Shown here one piece after another: positions 8,186-13,729 of a stretch of DNA of 19,924 nt (the first letter of the stretch is position 1; every line of letters begins with the position of its first letter). Both the position numbers and the translations under genes were made by a program. This DNA is from WUQU01 sp038849025. Its GTDB lineage: Archaea; Thermoproteota; Bathyarchaeia; Bathyarchaeales; Bathycorpusculaceae. The stretch is taken from contig JAWCNE010000030.1 of the NCBI GenBank assembly GCA_038849025.1, positions 1 through 19,924 on the forward strand, read 5' to 3'. Under the pieces are notes generated by a model. That model worked only from the letters and a program-made list of their open reading frames with translations. It searched no databases and was not told the DNA's origin.

Positions 8186-9210
8186 ATGCCTAGAAGTGTT
8201 GCACCATGGGAAGTTAAACGCAAACTAATTGTTAAGGCTGAAGACGAAACCGACCCGCGCTATGGCTGCAGCCCAGAAGAACGCCCAGCCCAAGAATACA
8301 TAAGATTCGGCATCATCAACTTGGATAAACCTGCCGGACCCACAAGCCACGAAGTGGCTGCTTGGGTTAAACGAATAATGAATGTTCAGAACGTCGGCCA
8401 CGGCGGGACTCTAGAGGCTTAAATAGCCAGAGAAATCCCAACGTGACCGGAGTCTTGCCAATAACCCTAGAAGAATCTAGAAAAATTGTTCAGGCGCTGC
8501 TTTTAAGCGGGAAGGAATATGTATGCATCATGAAACTTCACGGCGACACGCCGGAGGAGCGGGTAAAAGCAGTTTTAAAAGAGTTTGAAGACATCATTTA
8601 TCAGAGACCCCCTCTAAGAGCTTCTGTTAAACGTCAGCTTCGAACAAGACGAATCTATTATATAGATTTCCTTGAAATGGAAGGAAGAAACGTTCTTTTC
8701 AAGGTAGGATGCGAAGGAGGCACATATATACGCATGCTTTGCCACCACATCGGCGAGGTCTTAGGATGCGGGGCGCACATGCAAGAACTCCGTAGAACTA
8801 GGGCTGGACCCTTCGTTGAAGAGGAAGGCATTGTAACCTTGCATGATGTGGCTTACTGGTTTATGGAATGGCAAAAAGACAAAAACAACGCTGTTCTGAA
8901 AAGGTTTATTCAGCCCATGGAGAAGGCGTTGGCTTTGGTTCCGAAAATCTATGTTAGGGACTCTGCCGTGGACGCTCTTTGCCATGGTGCAAAATTGACT
9001 GCTCCAGGCGTGGTTTCCCTTGAAACTGGGATAAACAGTGGTTCCATGGTGGCGGTTTTCACCTTAAAAGGCGAGGCCGTGGCTTTGGCAAGGGCTCAAG
9101 CGTCAACAGAGGAAATCCTCGGTATGGAACATGGAGTGGTTGCAGAAACTAAAAGAGTTTTGATGCCTAAGGGAAGATATCCAAAGGGTTGGAAAAGCGG
9201 CGAAATATAA
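8186..9210 (+). CDS. cbf5: Cbf5/TruB-type tRNA and rRNA pseudouridine synthase, intron-containing
   Basis: Catalytic subunit of the archaeal H/ACA RNP, which pseudouridylates rRNA guided by H/ACA RNAs and can also act on tRNA U55. Read straight through, the frame stops at TAA 8420-8422 just after GHGGTLEA. Removing 20 nt (8415-8434) joins exon 1 (8186-8414) to exon 2 (8435-9210) and gives 334 residues, the normal family length, with the uninterrupted core GHGGTLDPNVTGVLP. Asp77, the catalytic residue, is encoded by the split codon GA/T. Upstream is LDKPAGPTSHEVAAWVK; downstream are QRPPLRASVKRQLRTRRIY, GTYIRMLCHHIG and a C-terminal PUA domain (about 255-330). The stop overlaps the next start (TAATG). 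Confidence 0.95.
8405..8439 (+). promoter_or_regulatory. Bulge-helix-bulge (BHB) splice motif in cbf5 mRNA
   Basis: Perfect pairing is visible. Outer helix: GGGA 8405-8408 with TCCC 8436-8439. Central 4-bp helix: CTCT 8409-8412 with AGAG 8429-8432. Inner helix: GGCT 8416-8419 with AGCC 8425-8428, loop TAAAT. The unpaired bases are AGA 8413-8415 and AAA 8433-8435. This is the canonical 3-nt bulge, 4-bp helix, 3-nt bulge substrate of the EndA endonuclease. Confidence 0.93.
8415..8434 (+). other. 20-nt archaeal pre-mRNA intron in cbf5
   Basis: The intron is defined by two independent signals. First, deleting exactly 20 nt restores the frame and the catalytic motif TLDPNV. Second, the boundaries fall between the second and third bases of two 3-nt bulges, where archaeal splicing endonuclease cuts. 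It contains only a 4-bp hairpin with a 5-nt loop plus the strand pairing with exon 1, so it is close to the smallest size able to form the motif. A one-base shift gives the same mRNA because an A flanks both cuts. Confidence 0.93.
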
Positions 9211-9827
9211 TGCTCAATAATGCTAAAAAGGAAGACCACTATTTTGTTCGGCGTCCAAAGTCAAAGCCGAAATTTGGAATGCTCAGCACATATCTTCGGG
9301 GCAGACCATTTAAATTTTTAACAGCTTCAAGCGTCTTCTCAAAAAAGCGTATTGACTTGGGCACAAGGCTTCTAATAGAAACCATGGTTCTGCCCGAGAG
9401 GGGCTATGTTTTAGACGTGGGATGTGGCTATGGAGCAGTTGGAATAGCAGCTGCAGCTTTCAACTCCAAAGTACACGTGATTATGGTAGATGTAAACGAG
9501 CGCGCGGTTAGGCTTGCAAAGAAAAACATTGAAATTAATCATGTAAGCAACGCGGAAGTGAGACGCGGTTACCTATACGAACCGGTGAAAGACACAACTT
9601 TTAACTGTATCCTTTCTAATCCACCAGTCAGCGCCGGATTAGCTATAGTAAAAGCGCTAATAACTGAAGCCCCAAAGCACATGACGGAAAAAGCCACTTT
9701 TCAAATAGTTGTAAAGTCAAAAATTGGAGGGGAAAGGCTTCAGCTTATTTTTGAGGAAACTTTCGGAAACTTCGCTGTACTCGCGAGAGAAAGCGGCTAT
9801 CGAGTACTCATAGCGGAAAAGATTTAA
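9210..9827 (+). CDS. Class I SAM-dependent methyltransferase, small-domain (RsmC/COG2813-like)
   Basis: A 205-residue methyltransferase. VLDVGCGYGAVGIAAA (about 69-84) is the SAM-binding motif I, followed by the acidic loop VIMVDVNERAV, and ILSNPPVSAG supplies the NPP motif seen in enzymes that methylate exocyclic amines of bases. The family includes 16S rRNA guanine-N2 methyltransferases and archaeal relatives of the same short size. ATG 9210 overlaps the cbf5 stop (TAATG), so it is translationally coupled to an rRNA-modifying enzyme, supporting an RNA substrate. TTG 9189 in frame would add 7 residues. Confidence 0.9.
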   Translation: MLNNAKKEDHYFVRRPKSKPKFGMLSTYLRGRPFKFLTASSVFSKKRIDLGTRLLIETMVLPERGYVLDVGCGYGAVGIAAAAFNSKVHVIMVDVNERAVRLAKKNIEINHVSNAEVRRGYLYEPVKDTTFNCILSNPPVSAGLAIVKALITEAPKHMTEKATFQIVVKSKIGGERLQLIFEETFGNFAVLARESGYRVLIAEKI

Positions 9828-9832
9828 CATTT

Positions 9833-10057
9833 TCAATCACCCAGTCTACTCACAATTTTCCTAACTAACGGAATTATCGCAAGAGATGTTGGAAAACTCA
9901 CGGCAAAACCTATCAAAAACCCTCGAAACCACCTCTCAAAAAATTCTGAAACAAAACCCAAATTGATTAGAGTAAGAACAAATGACATCACAAAAGACAT
10001 TCCCAAGGACATAAAAACACCAAACAAAAGGGTTGCATATTTCTTGCTCAACTTCAT
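9833..10057 (-). CDS. Small DUF2798-like membrane protein
   Basis: A 74-residue protein with two predicted membrane helices. The pattern KLSKKYATLLFGVFMSLGMSF, then VLTLINLGF, RWFRGFLIGFAVSFPTSLAIIPLVRKIV, matches the DUF2798 family in order and length. Function unknown. ATG 10057 is preferred over GTG 10066 because AGGTG lies 6 nt upstream of it. It converges on the methyltransferase with a 5-nt gap and is divergent from tRNA-Ser. Confidence 0.82.
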   Translation of the reverse strand: MKLSKKYATLLFGVFMSLGMSFVMSFVLTLINLGFVSEFFERWFRGFLIGFAVSFPTSLAIIPLVRKIVSRLGD

Positions 10058-10090
10058 GAAGCGCACCTAAAAAAGGATAATTATAAGGCA

Positions 10091-10100
10091 GATAAATAAG
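10091..10100 (+). promoter_or_regulatory. TATA box of tRNA-Ser
   Basis: GATAAATAAG is centred about 27 nt upstream of the first base of the tRNA, the standard archaeal distance. A second A/T-rich box (ATTATAAGG, about 10079-10087) could serve the divergent DUF2798 gene. Confidence 0.5.
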
Positions 10101-10122
10101 CATTAATAAGTTAACAAATAAT

Positions 10123-10228
10123 GCCGGGGTCTCCTAGTCAGGTAGGGAGCAGGCCTGGAGACCAACGCTTAAAGCTTAAAAGCCTGTGGCCCGCAAGGGC
10201 CGCGTGGGTTCAAATCCCACCCCCGGCG
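10123..10228 (+). tRNA. tRNA-Ser(GGA) with intron
   Basis: A class II tRNA can be folded by hand. Acceptor GCCGGGG (10123-10129) pairs with CCCCGGC (10221-10227), discriminator G10228. The D stem is TCCT/GGGA. Anticodon stem CAGGC (10150-10154) pairs with GCCTG (10182-10186). The long variable arm is GGCCC-GCAA-GGGCC (10188-10201). T arm GTGGG-TTCAAAT-CCCAC. The loop starts CT-GGA-G, giving anticodon GGA (10157-10159). Long variable arm plus G73 indicate serine. The loop is 27 nt, so about 20 nt must be removed. CCA is not encoded (CCT follows). The 3' end faces an integrase gene. Confidence 0.93.
10161..10180 (+). other. tRNA-Ser intron, 20 nt, canonical 37/38 position
   Basis: Removing 10161-10180 leaves the 7-nt anticodon loop CTGGAGA. 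At these boundaries the bulges would read AGA and AAA, the same as in cbf5. However, the central helix is poor (one G-C and one G-U out of four), so this would be a relaxed BHB. Position is inferred from the tRNA fold, not from a strong splice motif. Confidence 0.72.
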
Positions 10229-10256
10229 CCTTCAACATTGTTTTTAATGAACCCCG

Positions 10257-11459
10257 CTACTTGCGTTTTCTGAAAAGCCTTGCGCCTTCAACCTCGCATA
10301 CATATTCAAACCCCGCCTCAACAAGTTTTTGAGCTTCTTCTAAAGTCCATGCAGCCCTGCTCACGTATTCTTCGTCGTTGAAGTTTACCAAGTGCGTGTA
10401 TACCAACGTATTCTGGATGTTTTTGTGTCCAAGCAAACGCATAACGTGCAGAATGTCTTTTGTCTTAGCATATTCCACAGTTGCTTTCCAATGCCTTAAA
10501 GTCACGAAGGTTATCCTCAACAATCGTGAATTCTTAAGTTTGGCCGCTATTCTCTTCCGCTGTTCCTGGAACCGTTTCTGTATAGATTTAAGTTTGATGC
10601 CCCCGAAAACCCACTGATTTAAATGAGGAAGCGACATTAACCGTTCCATTAAACTTGTTGAAACCTTGAATATGCGGGGATTGCTACCTTTTTCCGGCGA
10701 AACCCTAATAGTGCAGTTAACCGGGTCGAGGTCTGTCCATTCAAGTCTCGCAGCTTCACCGGGTCGAACGGCTGTTTCTTTTAGCAGTTGCAGGAATGTT
10801 CCGACTTTATGGCTACATCCAGCTATAAGTTGTTCAATTTCGCTTTCCAAAGGTAAGAATGGGAGTTTTTCATTTCGTCTGTATCTTGGAGGGTTCCACC
10901 CTTTTCCAAGCATTTTGAGGAAACATGTATAGGCATCCACTGCAAACTCTTTTCGCCCCCCACTCCACGAGTTCTGCTTGGCAATCACGTCTTTGACGCT
11001 TTCAAGGTCAAACAAGTTTGCACCTCTGTTCATTATTATCTTCAGTATTTTGCAGCGGTCTCTGATTGTTTGCTCAGCGTATCCTTGTTTTTTCATCCAC
11101 CAAGCAAAGTTTATTATGGCGCTTTTGGCGTCGGTTTGTTCTATTGATGTTGTTGTGGCTCCCGCATCCCGCTTTTCGTTTTCCTTTTCCACCTCGGCCA
11201 AGGTTTGCACCGCCCTGCCAAGGGCGGTGGAATCTCGCCCACAAGGCTCATTGTTCCCTTGGCAATTATAATCTAAGCCGCTTTCCAAATTTAAGCTGAA
11301 TGGAGGATTCTTCCATTGAGTGCGCCTTTTGTGGTTTGTGTTTGTGAAACGGTAGCTGCAGTTTCGACAGAGCCAACGCTGTTCAAAGGAGCCGCCTGCT
11401 AGCCTTCTTAATCCGTCTCTCCACAGTTTTTGGGAGCCGCATTGTGGGCACTGAGTCAT
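10257..11459 (-). CDS. Tyrosine recombinase/integrase with N-terminal zinc ribbon
   Basis: A 400-residue protein in three parts. Residues 1-45 are a zinc ribbon (Cys4, Cys7, Cys31, Cys34; CPQCGS...WLCRNCSYRF) like those at the N-terminus of transposase-type proteins. Residues about 108-190 are a SAM-like core-binding domain. Residues 200-365 are the catalytic domain: Arg232 (AVRPGEAARLEW), Lys257, Arg322 (TLRHWKAT), His345 (LLGHKN), nucleophile Tyr354 (LVYTHL). The His expected three residues before Arg322 is Val319. It should catalyse site-specific integration and excision at the neighbouring tRNA. ATG 11459 is preceded by GGTTGGAG. Its 3' end faces the tRNA. Confidence 0.9.
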   Translation of the reverse strand: MTQCPQCGSQKLWRDGLRRLAGGSFEQRWLCRNCSYRFTNTNHKRRTQWKNPPFSLNLESGLDYNCQGNNEPCGRDSTALGRAVQTLAEVEKENEKRDAGATTTSIEQTDAKSAIINFAWWMKKQGYAEQTIRDRCKILKIIMNRGANLFDLESVKDVIAKQNSWSGGRKEFAVDAYTCFLKMLGKGWNPPRYRRNEKLPFLPLESEIEQLIAGCSHKVGTFLQLLKETAVRPGEAARLEWTDLDPVNCTIRVSPEKGSNPRIFKVSTSLMERLMSLPHLNQWVFGGIKLKSIQKRFQEQRKRIAAKLKNSRLLRITFVTLRHWKATVEYAKTKDILHVMRLLGHKNIQNTLVYTHLVNFNDEEYVSRAAWTLEEAQKLVEAGFEYVCEVEGARLFRKRK

Positions 11460-11581
11460 ATCTCCAACCTTTCAGCCTATTTCAACAAACAGAAAAAGGG
11501 GGAAGTGAAAGGCGGGCGTTGTGGAGGCTTTTTGGCATCTTCGCCAGCAACGGCATTCAATGCATATCACTGCTGAGGGCT

Positions 11582-12058
11582 CTAGGAAGTTGCCGTAGCA
11601 ACGGGGCTTTCGTTCAACGCTTCCAGCAGCGCCCTTCTCTGTTCAAGCGGCAAAGCCTTCACTTTCGCCATCAAATCAGCGTCCAAAGGGTTTTCATGCT
11701 GCTTTTCCACCGCCAGCTTCTGCTGAGGCTCGCGGTATGGCACGCCGAAAATAATCTGCTTCTGCTCACCCCGCACTGTTTGATTTTCCAGCTTAACCTT
11801 GACCTTTTTACCCTTCCATAGGGCACTGTCCTCGCCGAAAGCGTCGATTAGCCTGTCCCAAGTGGTGGTGTTGAAGCCCCAAGTGTAGAGTTCGCCTGTG
11901 CGGACCAGCCTAACAACGGCGTAGCCCCTCGGCTTTTCAAAGCGGCTTTCCTCTGCGCTGCGGACATAGGGTTCTTCAACGATCTTCACAATGTCGTCTT
12001 GCTTGACATGGTGGGACTTTAGAAAAGGCGGCCTACCCATCCTAGGCAGCTTCACCAT
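11582..12058 (-). CDS. Unknown element-encoded protein, 158 aa
   Basis: Not recognised. The N-terminus is basic (KLPRMGRPPFLKSHH), then a beta-rich middle with VVRLVRTGELYTWGFNTTTWDRLIDAFGEDSALWKGKKVKVKL split over about 60 residues. The FGEDS-x2-WKGK stretch resembles patterns in virus and plasmid proteins with OB-like folds, so nucleic-acid binding is a guess. The C-terminus is a helical LPLEQRRALLEALNES segment. ATG 12058 has a perfect GGAGGTGA about 9 nt upstream (12068-12075), the strongest ribosome site in the block. It lies between the integrase and a possible RHH gene, in the same operon. Confidence 0.78.
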   Translation of the reverse strand: MVKLPRMGRPPFLKSHHVKQDDIVKIVEEPYVRSAEESRFEKPRGYAVVRLVRTGELYTWGFNTTTWDRLIDAFGEDSALWKGKKVKVKLENQTVRGEQKQIIFGVPYREPQQKLAVEKQHENPLDADLMAKVKALPLEQRRALLEALNESPVATATS

Positions 12059-12067
12059 CCCGCTTTT

Positions 12068-12075
12068 TCACCTCC
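12068..12075 (-). promoter_or_regulatory. Strong Shine-Dalgarno for the 158-aa gene
   Basis: Minus-strand GGAGGTGA fixes the start of the 158-residue protein at ATG 12058. It lies inside the restored reading frame of the upstream gene, so the two would overlap if that gene were intact. Confidence 0.75.
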
Positions 12076-12094
12076 TTCAAACTTGTTTTGTCAC

Positions 12095-12562
12095 CTAGGC
12101 GCCTATGTGACCGTGAACGCCCATGCAAATCGGGCTTAAGGCGGAAAGGCTTAACATCCCGCAAAAGCCTCTCCTCAATCTCAGCAATTTCACGGGCATC
12201 TGCTCCCGCCTAGCCGCAATCTTACGAAAAACACGCTCCTCACACGGATTCAACGCCTTCAAAGGACGCTGAGAATCAGGCAAATGCCCGAGACAGCGAC
12301 CAGGCTCACGCAAAACCCGCCTAACATAACTAGGTAGATAAGAACCACTCCGCAACATAACATTACAAACTCTCCTCAACCGAGCCTCCTCCCGCAACAA
12401 AAAATCCAAACGCGCCCGAAGCCTCAACTCCTCAATATCACAACCACCCAAAAACTGCTGAACAGCCACATTCACAACACGATTAAAACTAACACTATGT
12501 TCCTGACAAAAACGCCGTAACAGAGGACACAGTTCATGCCAAAAATAAACAGTCCTATGCAT
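12095..12562 (-). CDS. Possible ribbon-helix-helix-like protein with probable frameshift near its C-terminus
   Basis: As read, a 155-residue protein from ATG 12562, which overlaps the stop of the upstream gene. The N-terminal TVYFWHELCPLLRRFCQEHS-type segment followed by SFNRVVNVAVQQFLG resembles an RHH/CopG-like DNA-binding unit, then a basic helix-rich region (ELRLRARLDFLLREEARLRR). After REQM (about 12200) the frame turns unnatural (PVKLLRLRRGFCGMLSLSALS). The next frame instead reads AREIAEIEERLLRDVKPFRL and runs to TAG 12042-12044, overlapping the downstream start. A single lost base near 12196-12200 would explain this. Function inferred only; GTG 12574 is an alternative start. Confidence 0.66.
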   Translation of the reverse strand: MHRTVYFWHELCPLLRRFCQEHSVSFNRVVNVAVQQFLGGCDIEELRLRARLDFLLREEARLRRVCNVMLRSGSYLPSYVRRVLREPGRCLGHLPDSQRPLKALNPCEERVFRKIAARREQMPVKLLRLRRGFCGMLSLSALSPICMGVHGHIGA

Positions 12563-12821
12563 AGATTTCCACACCTTCGGCTTCTATGTTAAAATGTAGC
12601 ACATTTTTTGAAGGCTTAACGGGGCTTTCAGCTTGGCGCTTTCGCCTAACACGGCTTGAAACAAGCTTATCAACGGATGTGCTACATTTTTGATTAGAAG
12701 CGGAAGACGTAGCCTCATACACATATGGGCATGGATTTTGGCAGAGTCCTATGTGGTTTTCTCCTCGTGTGCAGTTTGGGAGGTCTTTGTTGTCTGTTTT
12801 TTGGTGTGGGCAGTTTTTCAT
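12555..12821 (-). CDS. Cys-rich small protein of the integrated element, unknown
   Basis: 88 residues. Cys at 4, 17, 27 and 31 (NCPHQ, PNCTRG, LCQNPCPY) form a likely zinc site in the N-terminal third. Residues 38-70 are a Ser/Lys/Arg-rich linker (SSRVRRKRQAESPVKPSK), and the tail is a short strand-like HFNIEAEGVEIYA. The stop overlaps the start of the next gene (ATCTATGCATAG), typical of translational coupling. Codons here are A/C-rich, unlike the G/T-rich codons of the next gene. No family recognised; a DNA-binding accessory protein is one possibility. Confidence 0.62.
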   Translation of the reverse strand: MKNCPHQKTDNKDLPNCTRGENHIGLCQNPCPYVYEATSSASNQKCSTSVDKLVSSRVRRKRQAESPVKPSKNVLHFNIEAEGVEIYA

Positions 12822-12831
12822 GGTTTTGCGC

Positions 12832-13014
12832 CTACCATGATTGGTGTTGGGTGCATTGTTGGAGCAGTTGTCTTGTGCGTGTGAGTTCGTCTGCGATTAG
12901 TGTGAGGATGCAGTTTTGGAAGCGTGTTTCTGTTGGGTTGCAGTGGTTTTGGCAGTTTTGCAGAATACTTGCTTATAGAGTTTTAGCGGTGTTGGTTTTT
13001 GCGTTCTTAAACAT
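12832..13014 (-). pseudogene. Short Cys-containing frame interrupted by TAA
   Basis: From ATG 13014 (directly after GGGAGG) a single frame runs 60 codons to TAG 12832-12834, interrupted at codon 14 by TAA (12973-12975). The 46 residues after it look like real protein (ILQNCQNHCNPTETRF, then QNCILTLIADELTRTRQLL), with three or four Cys. The frame ends 10 nt before the next gene. Either the gene carries a nonsense mutation or it starts at a non-standard codon after the TAA. Confidence 0.42.
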
Positions 13015-13044
13015 CCTCCCTTATTGATTGCGTACGTTTTTTAG

Positions 13045-13239
13045 CCTTCATGGAAAATCACTCATCTACATGTAAGCTTAACAGAAGAAACAACAAGAGA
13101 GCTTGGATACAAAAAACCATTCCTAGGGTCAGTAGAAGTCCTAATTCCCATATCTATCGTCAGAGCCGTCGGAGACCTAATCTCATTAGACAAGAAAACT
13201 GCAGAACTCAAAGATATAGTGGAACCAACCAAGAAATAA
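13045..13239 (+). pseudogene. C-terminal remnant of a PRC-barrel protein
   Basis: 64 codons open from just after TAG 13042-13044 to TAA 13237-13239, with no start codon. The sequence SWKITHLHVSLTEETTREL, GYKKPFLGS, VLIPISIVRAVGDLISLD, ELKDIVEP matches the second half of archaeal PRC-barrel proteins. The first half, with the usual GKxVxxxxG and D(V/L) strand, is absent. The break lies where the minus-strand element genes begin, so truncation by insertion or deletion is likely. The in-frame TAG replaces a position that is often acidic in relatives. Confidence 0.66.
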
Positions 13240-13243
13240 AAAT

Positions 13244-13531
13244 TTACGGCTTGATAACCATAACTATCCTTTTAACGGCTAACTCGCAGATCTTTCGAAT
13301 ACCTCTTCTCCCAGGCTCGTAACTCACATTCACCAGCTTTAAATCCTCTAAACGATGAATTTGTTCACTAACGTAAGCTTCACTCAAATTCAACCTTTTA
13401 GCAATCGTTGAAACATCGAGGCGCTCCTCGGAAATCAGCTGGAGAATTCGAAAACTTGACTCGGTAAGGGCATCAGCTACCTTTAAAGCCTCTTCTCCTG
13501 TGACTATCATTTCTTCTGACGTAATACACAC
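13244..13531 (-). CDS. Small winged-helix/HTH transcriptional regulator
   Basis: 95 residues from GTG 13531, or 88 from ATG 13510. The core SSFRILQLISEERLDVSTIAKRLNLSEAYVSEQIHRLEDLKLVNVSYEPGRRGIRKICEL (in parts) is a standard ArsR/MarR-like wHTH: helix, helix, recognition helix at SEAYVSEQIHRLE, then the wing at EPGRRGIRK. No ligand or sensor domain. A TATA-like ATTTAAAAT about 20 nt upstream of GTG 13531 suggests a leaderless or very short-leader mRNA. It ends 5 nt from the PRC-barrel remnant, convergently. Targets unknown. Confidence 0.87.
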   Translation of the reverse strand: MCITSEEMIVTGEEALKVADALTESSFRILQLISEERLDVSTIAKRLNLSEAYVSEQIHRLEDLKLVNVSYEPGRRGIRKICELAVKRIVMVIKP

Positions 13532-13629
13532 CCCATTAACACATTCATTTTAAATGAGGAAGTCTCTTATAATATTTGCTAAAATCGATTAATATAGGAA
13601 AAAAGAAATACTTTATATCATGTAAAAGC

Positions 13630-13694
13630 TAAAATCAAAAAATGGTTTTCATCCAGTGTTTATCGATGTACAGATATTAGCGCTTTTGATTTTA
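13630..13694. repeat. 11-bp inverted repeat in A/T-rich spacer
   Basis: TAAAATCAAAA (13630-13640) and TTTTGATTTTA (13684-13694) are perfect inverted copies around 43 nt. They lie in the A/T-rich spacer 13532-13750 upstream of the HTH regulator. Could be a regulator-binding pair or simple A/T-rich chance. Confidence 0.4.
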
Positions 13695-13729
13695 CAAAAA
13701 ATTTCTTATGCCTTCATTTTACAGTTTTA

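Larger units (their letters stand above)
10229..13030 (-). mobile_element. Small integrated element at the 3' end of tRNA-Ser (putative)
   Basis: A block of minus-strand genes begins 28 nt from the tRNA 3' end with a tyrosine recombinase. It continues through four tightly packed small genes of no known housekeeping role and ends against a truncated PRC-barrel gene. tRNA-adjacent integrase is the usual signature of archaeal integrative elements. I found no second copy of the tRNA 3' end (T arm to acceptor) to the right in this window, so the far boundary is only inferred and the element may be decayed or rearranged. Confidence 0.6.

Noticed and set aside
8186..8422. Reading cbf5 as a broken pseudogene or two genes
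   Set aside because: The exact BHB geometry and restoration of the catalytic motif make an intron far more likely.
10175..10186. Alternative reading of the tRNA as Leu(TAA), with the intron before the anticodon
   Set aside because: The loop CTTAAAA also fits 7 nt, but the discriminator base is G, as in archaeal tRNA-Ser (Leu has A), and the 37/38 intron site is the usual one.
12725..13027. Plus-strand 100-codon frame rich in Cys, Trp, Phe and Val
   Set aside because: It lies over G/T-rich DNA that yields hydrophobic residues by composition. The minus strand carries coupled genes with sensible starts and zinc-type Cys motifs, so the plus frame is judged a shadow.
13050..13322. Plus-strand 90-codon ATG frame
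   Set aside because: The neighbouring frame encodes a recognisable PRC-barrel end, and this frame is only its out-of-phase reading.
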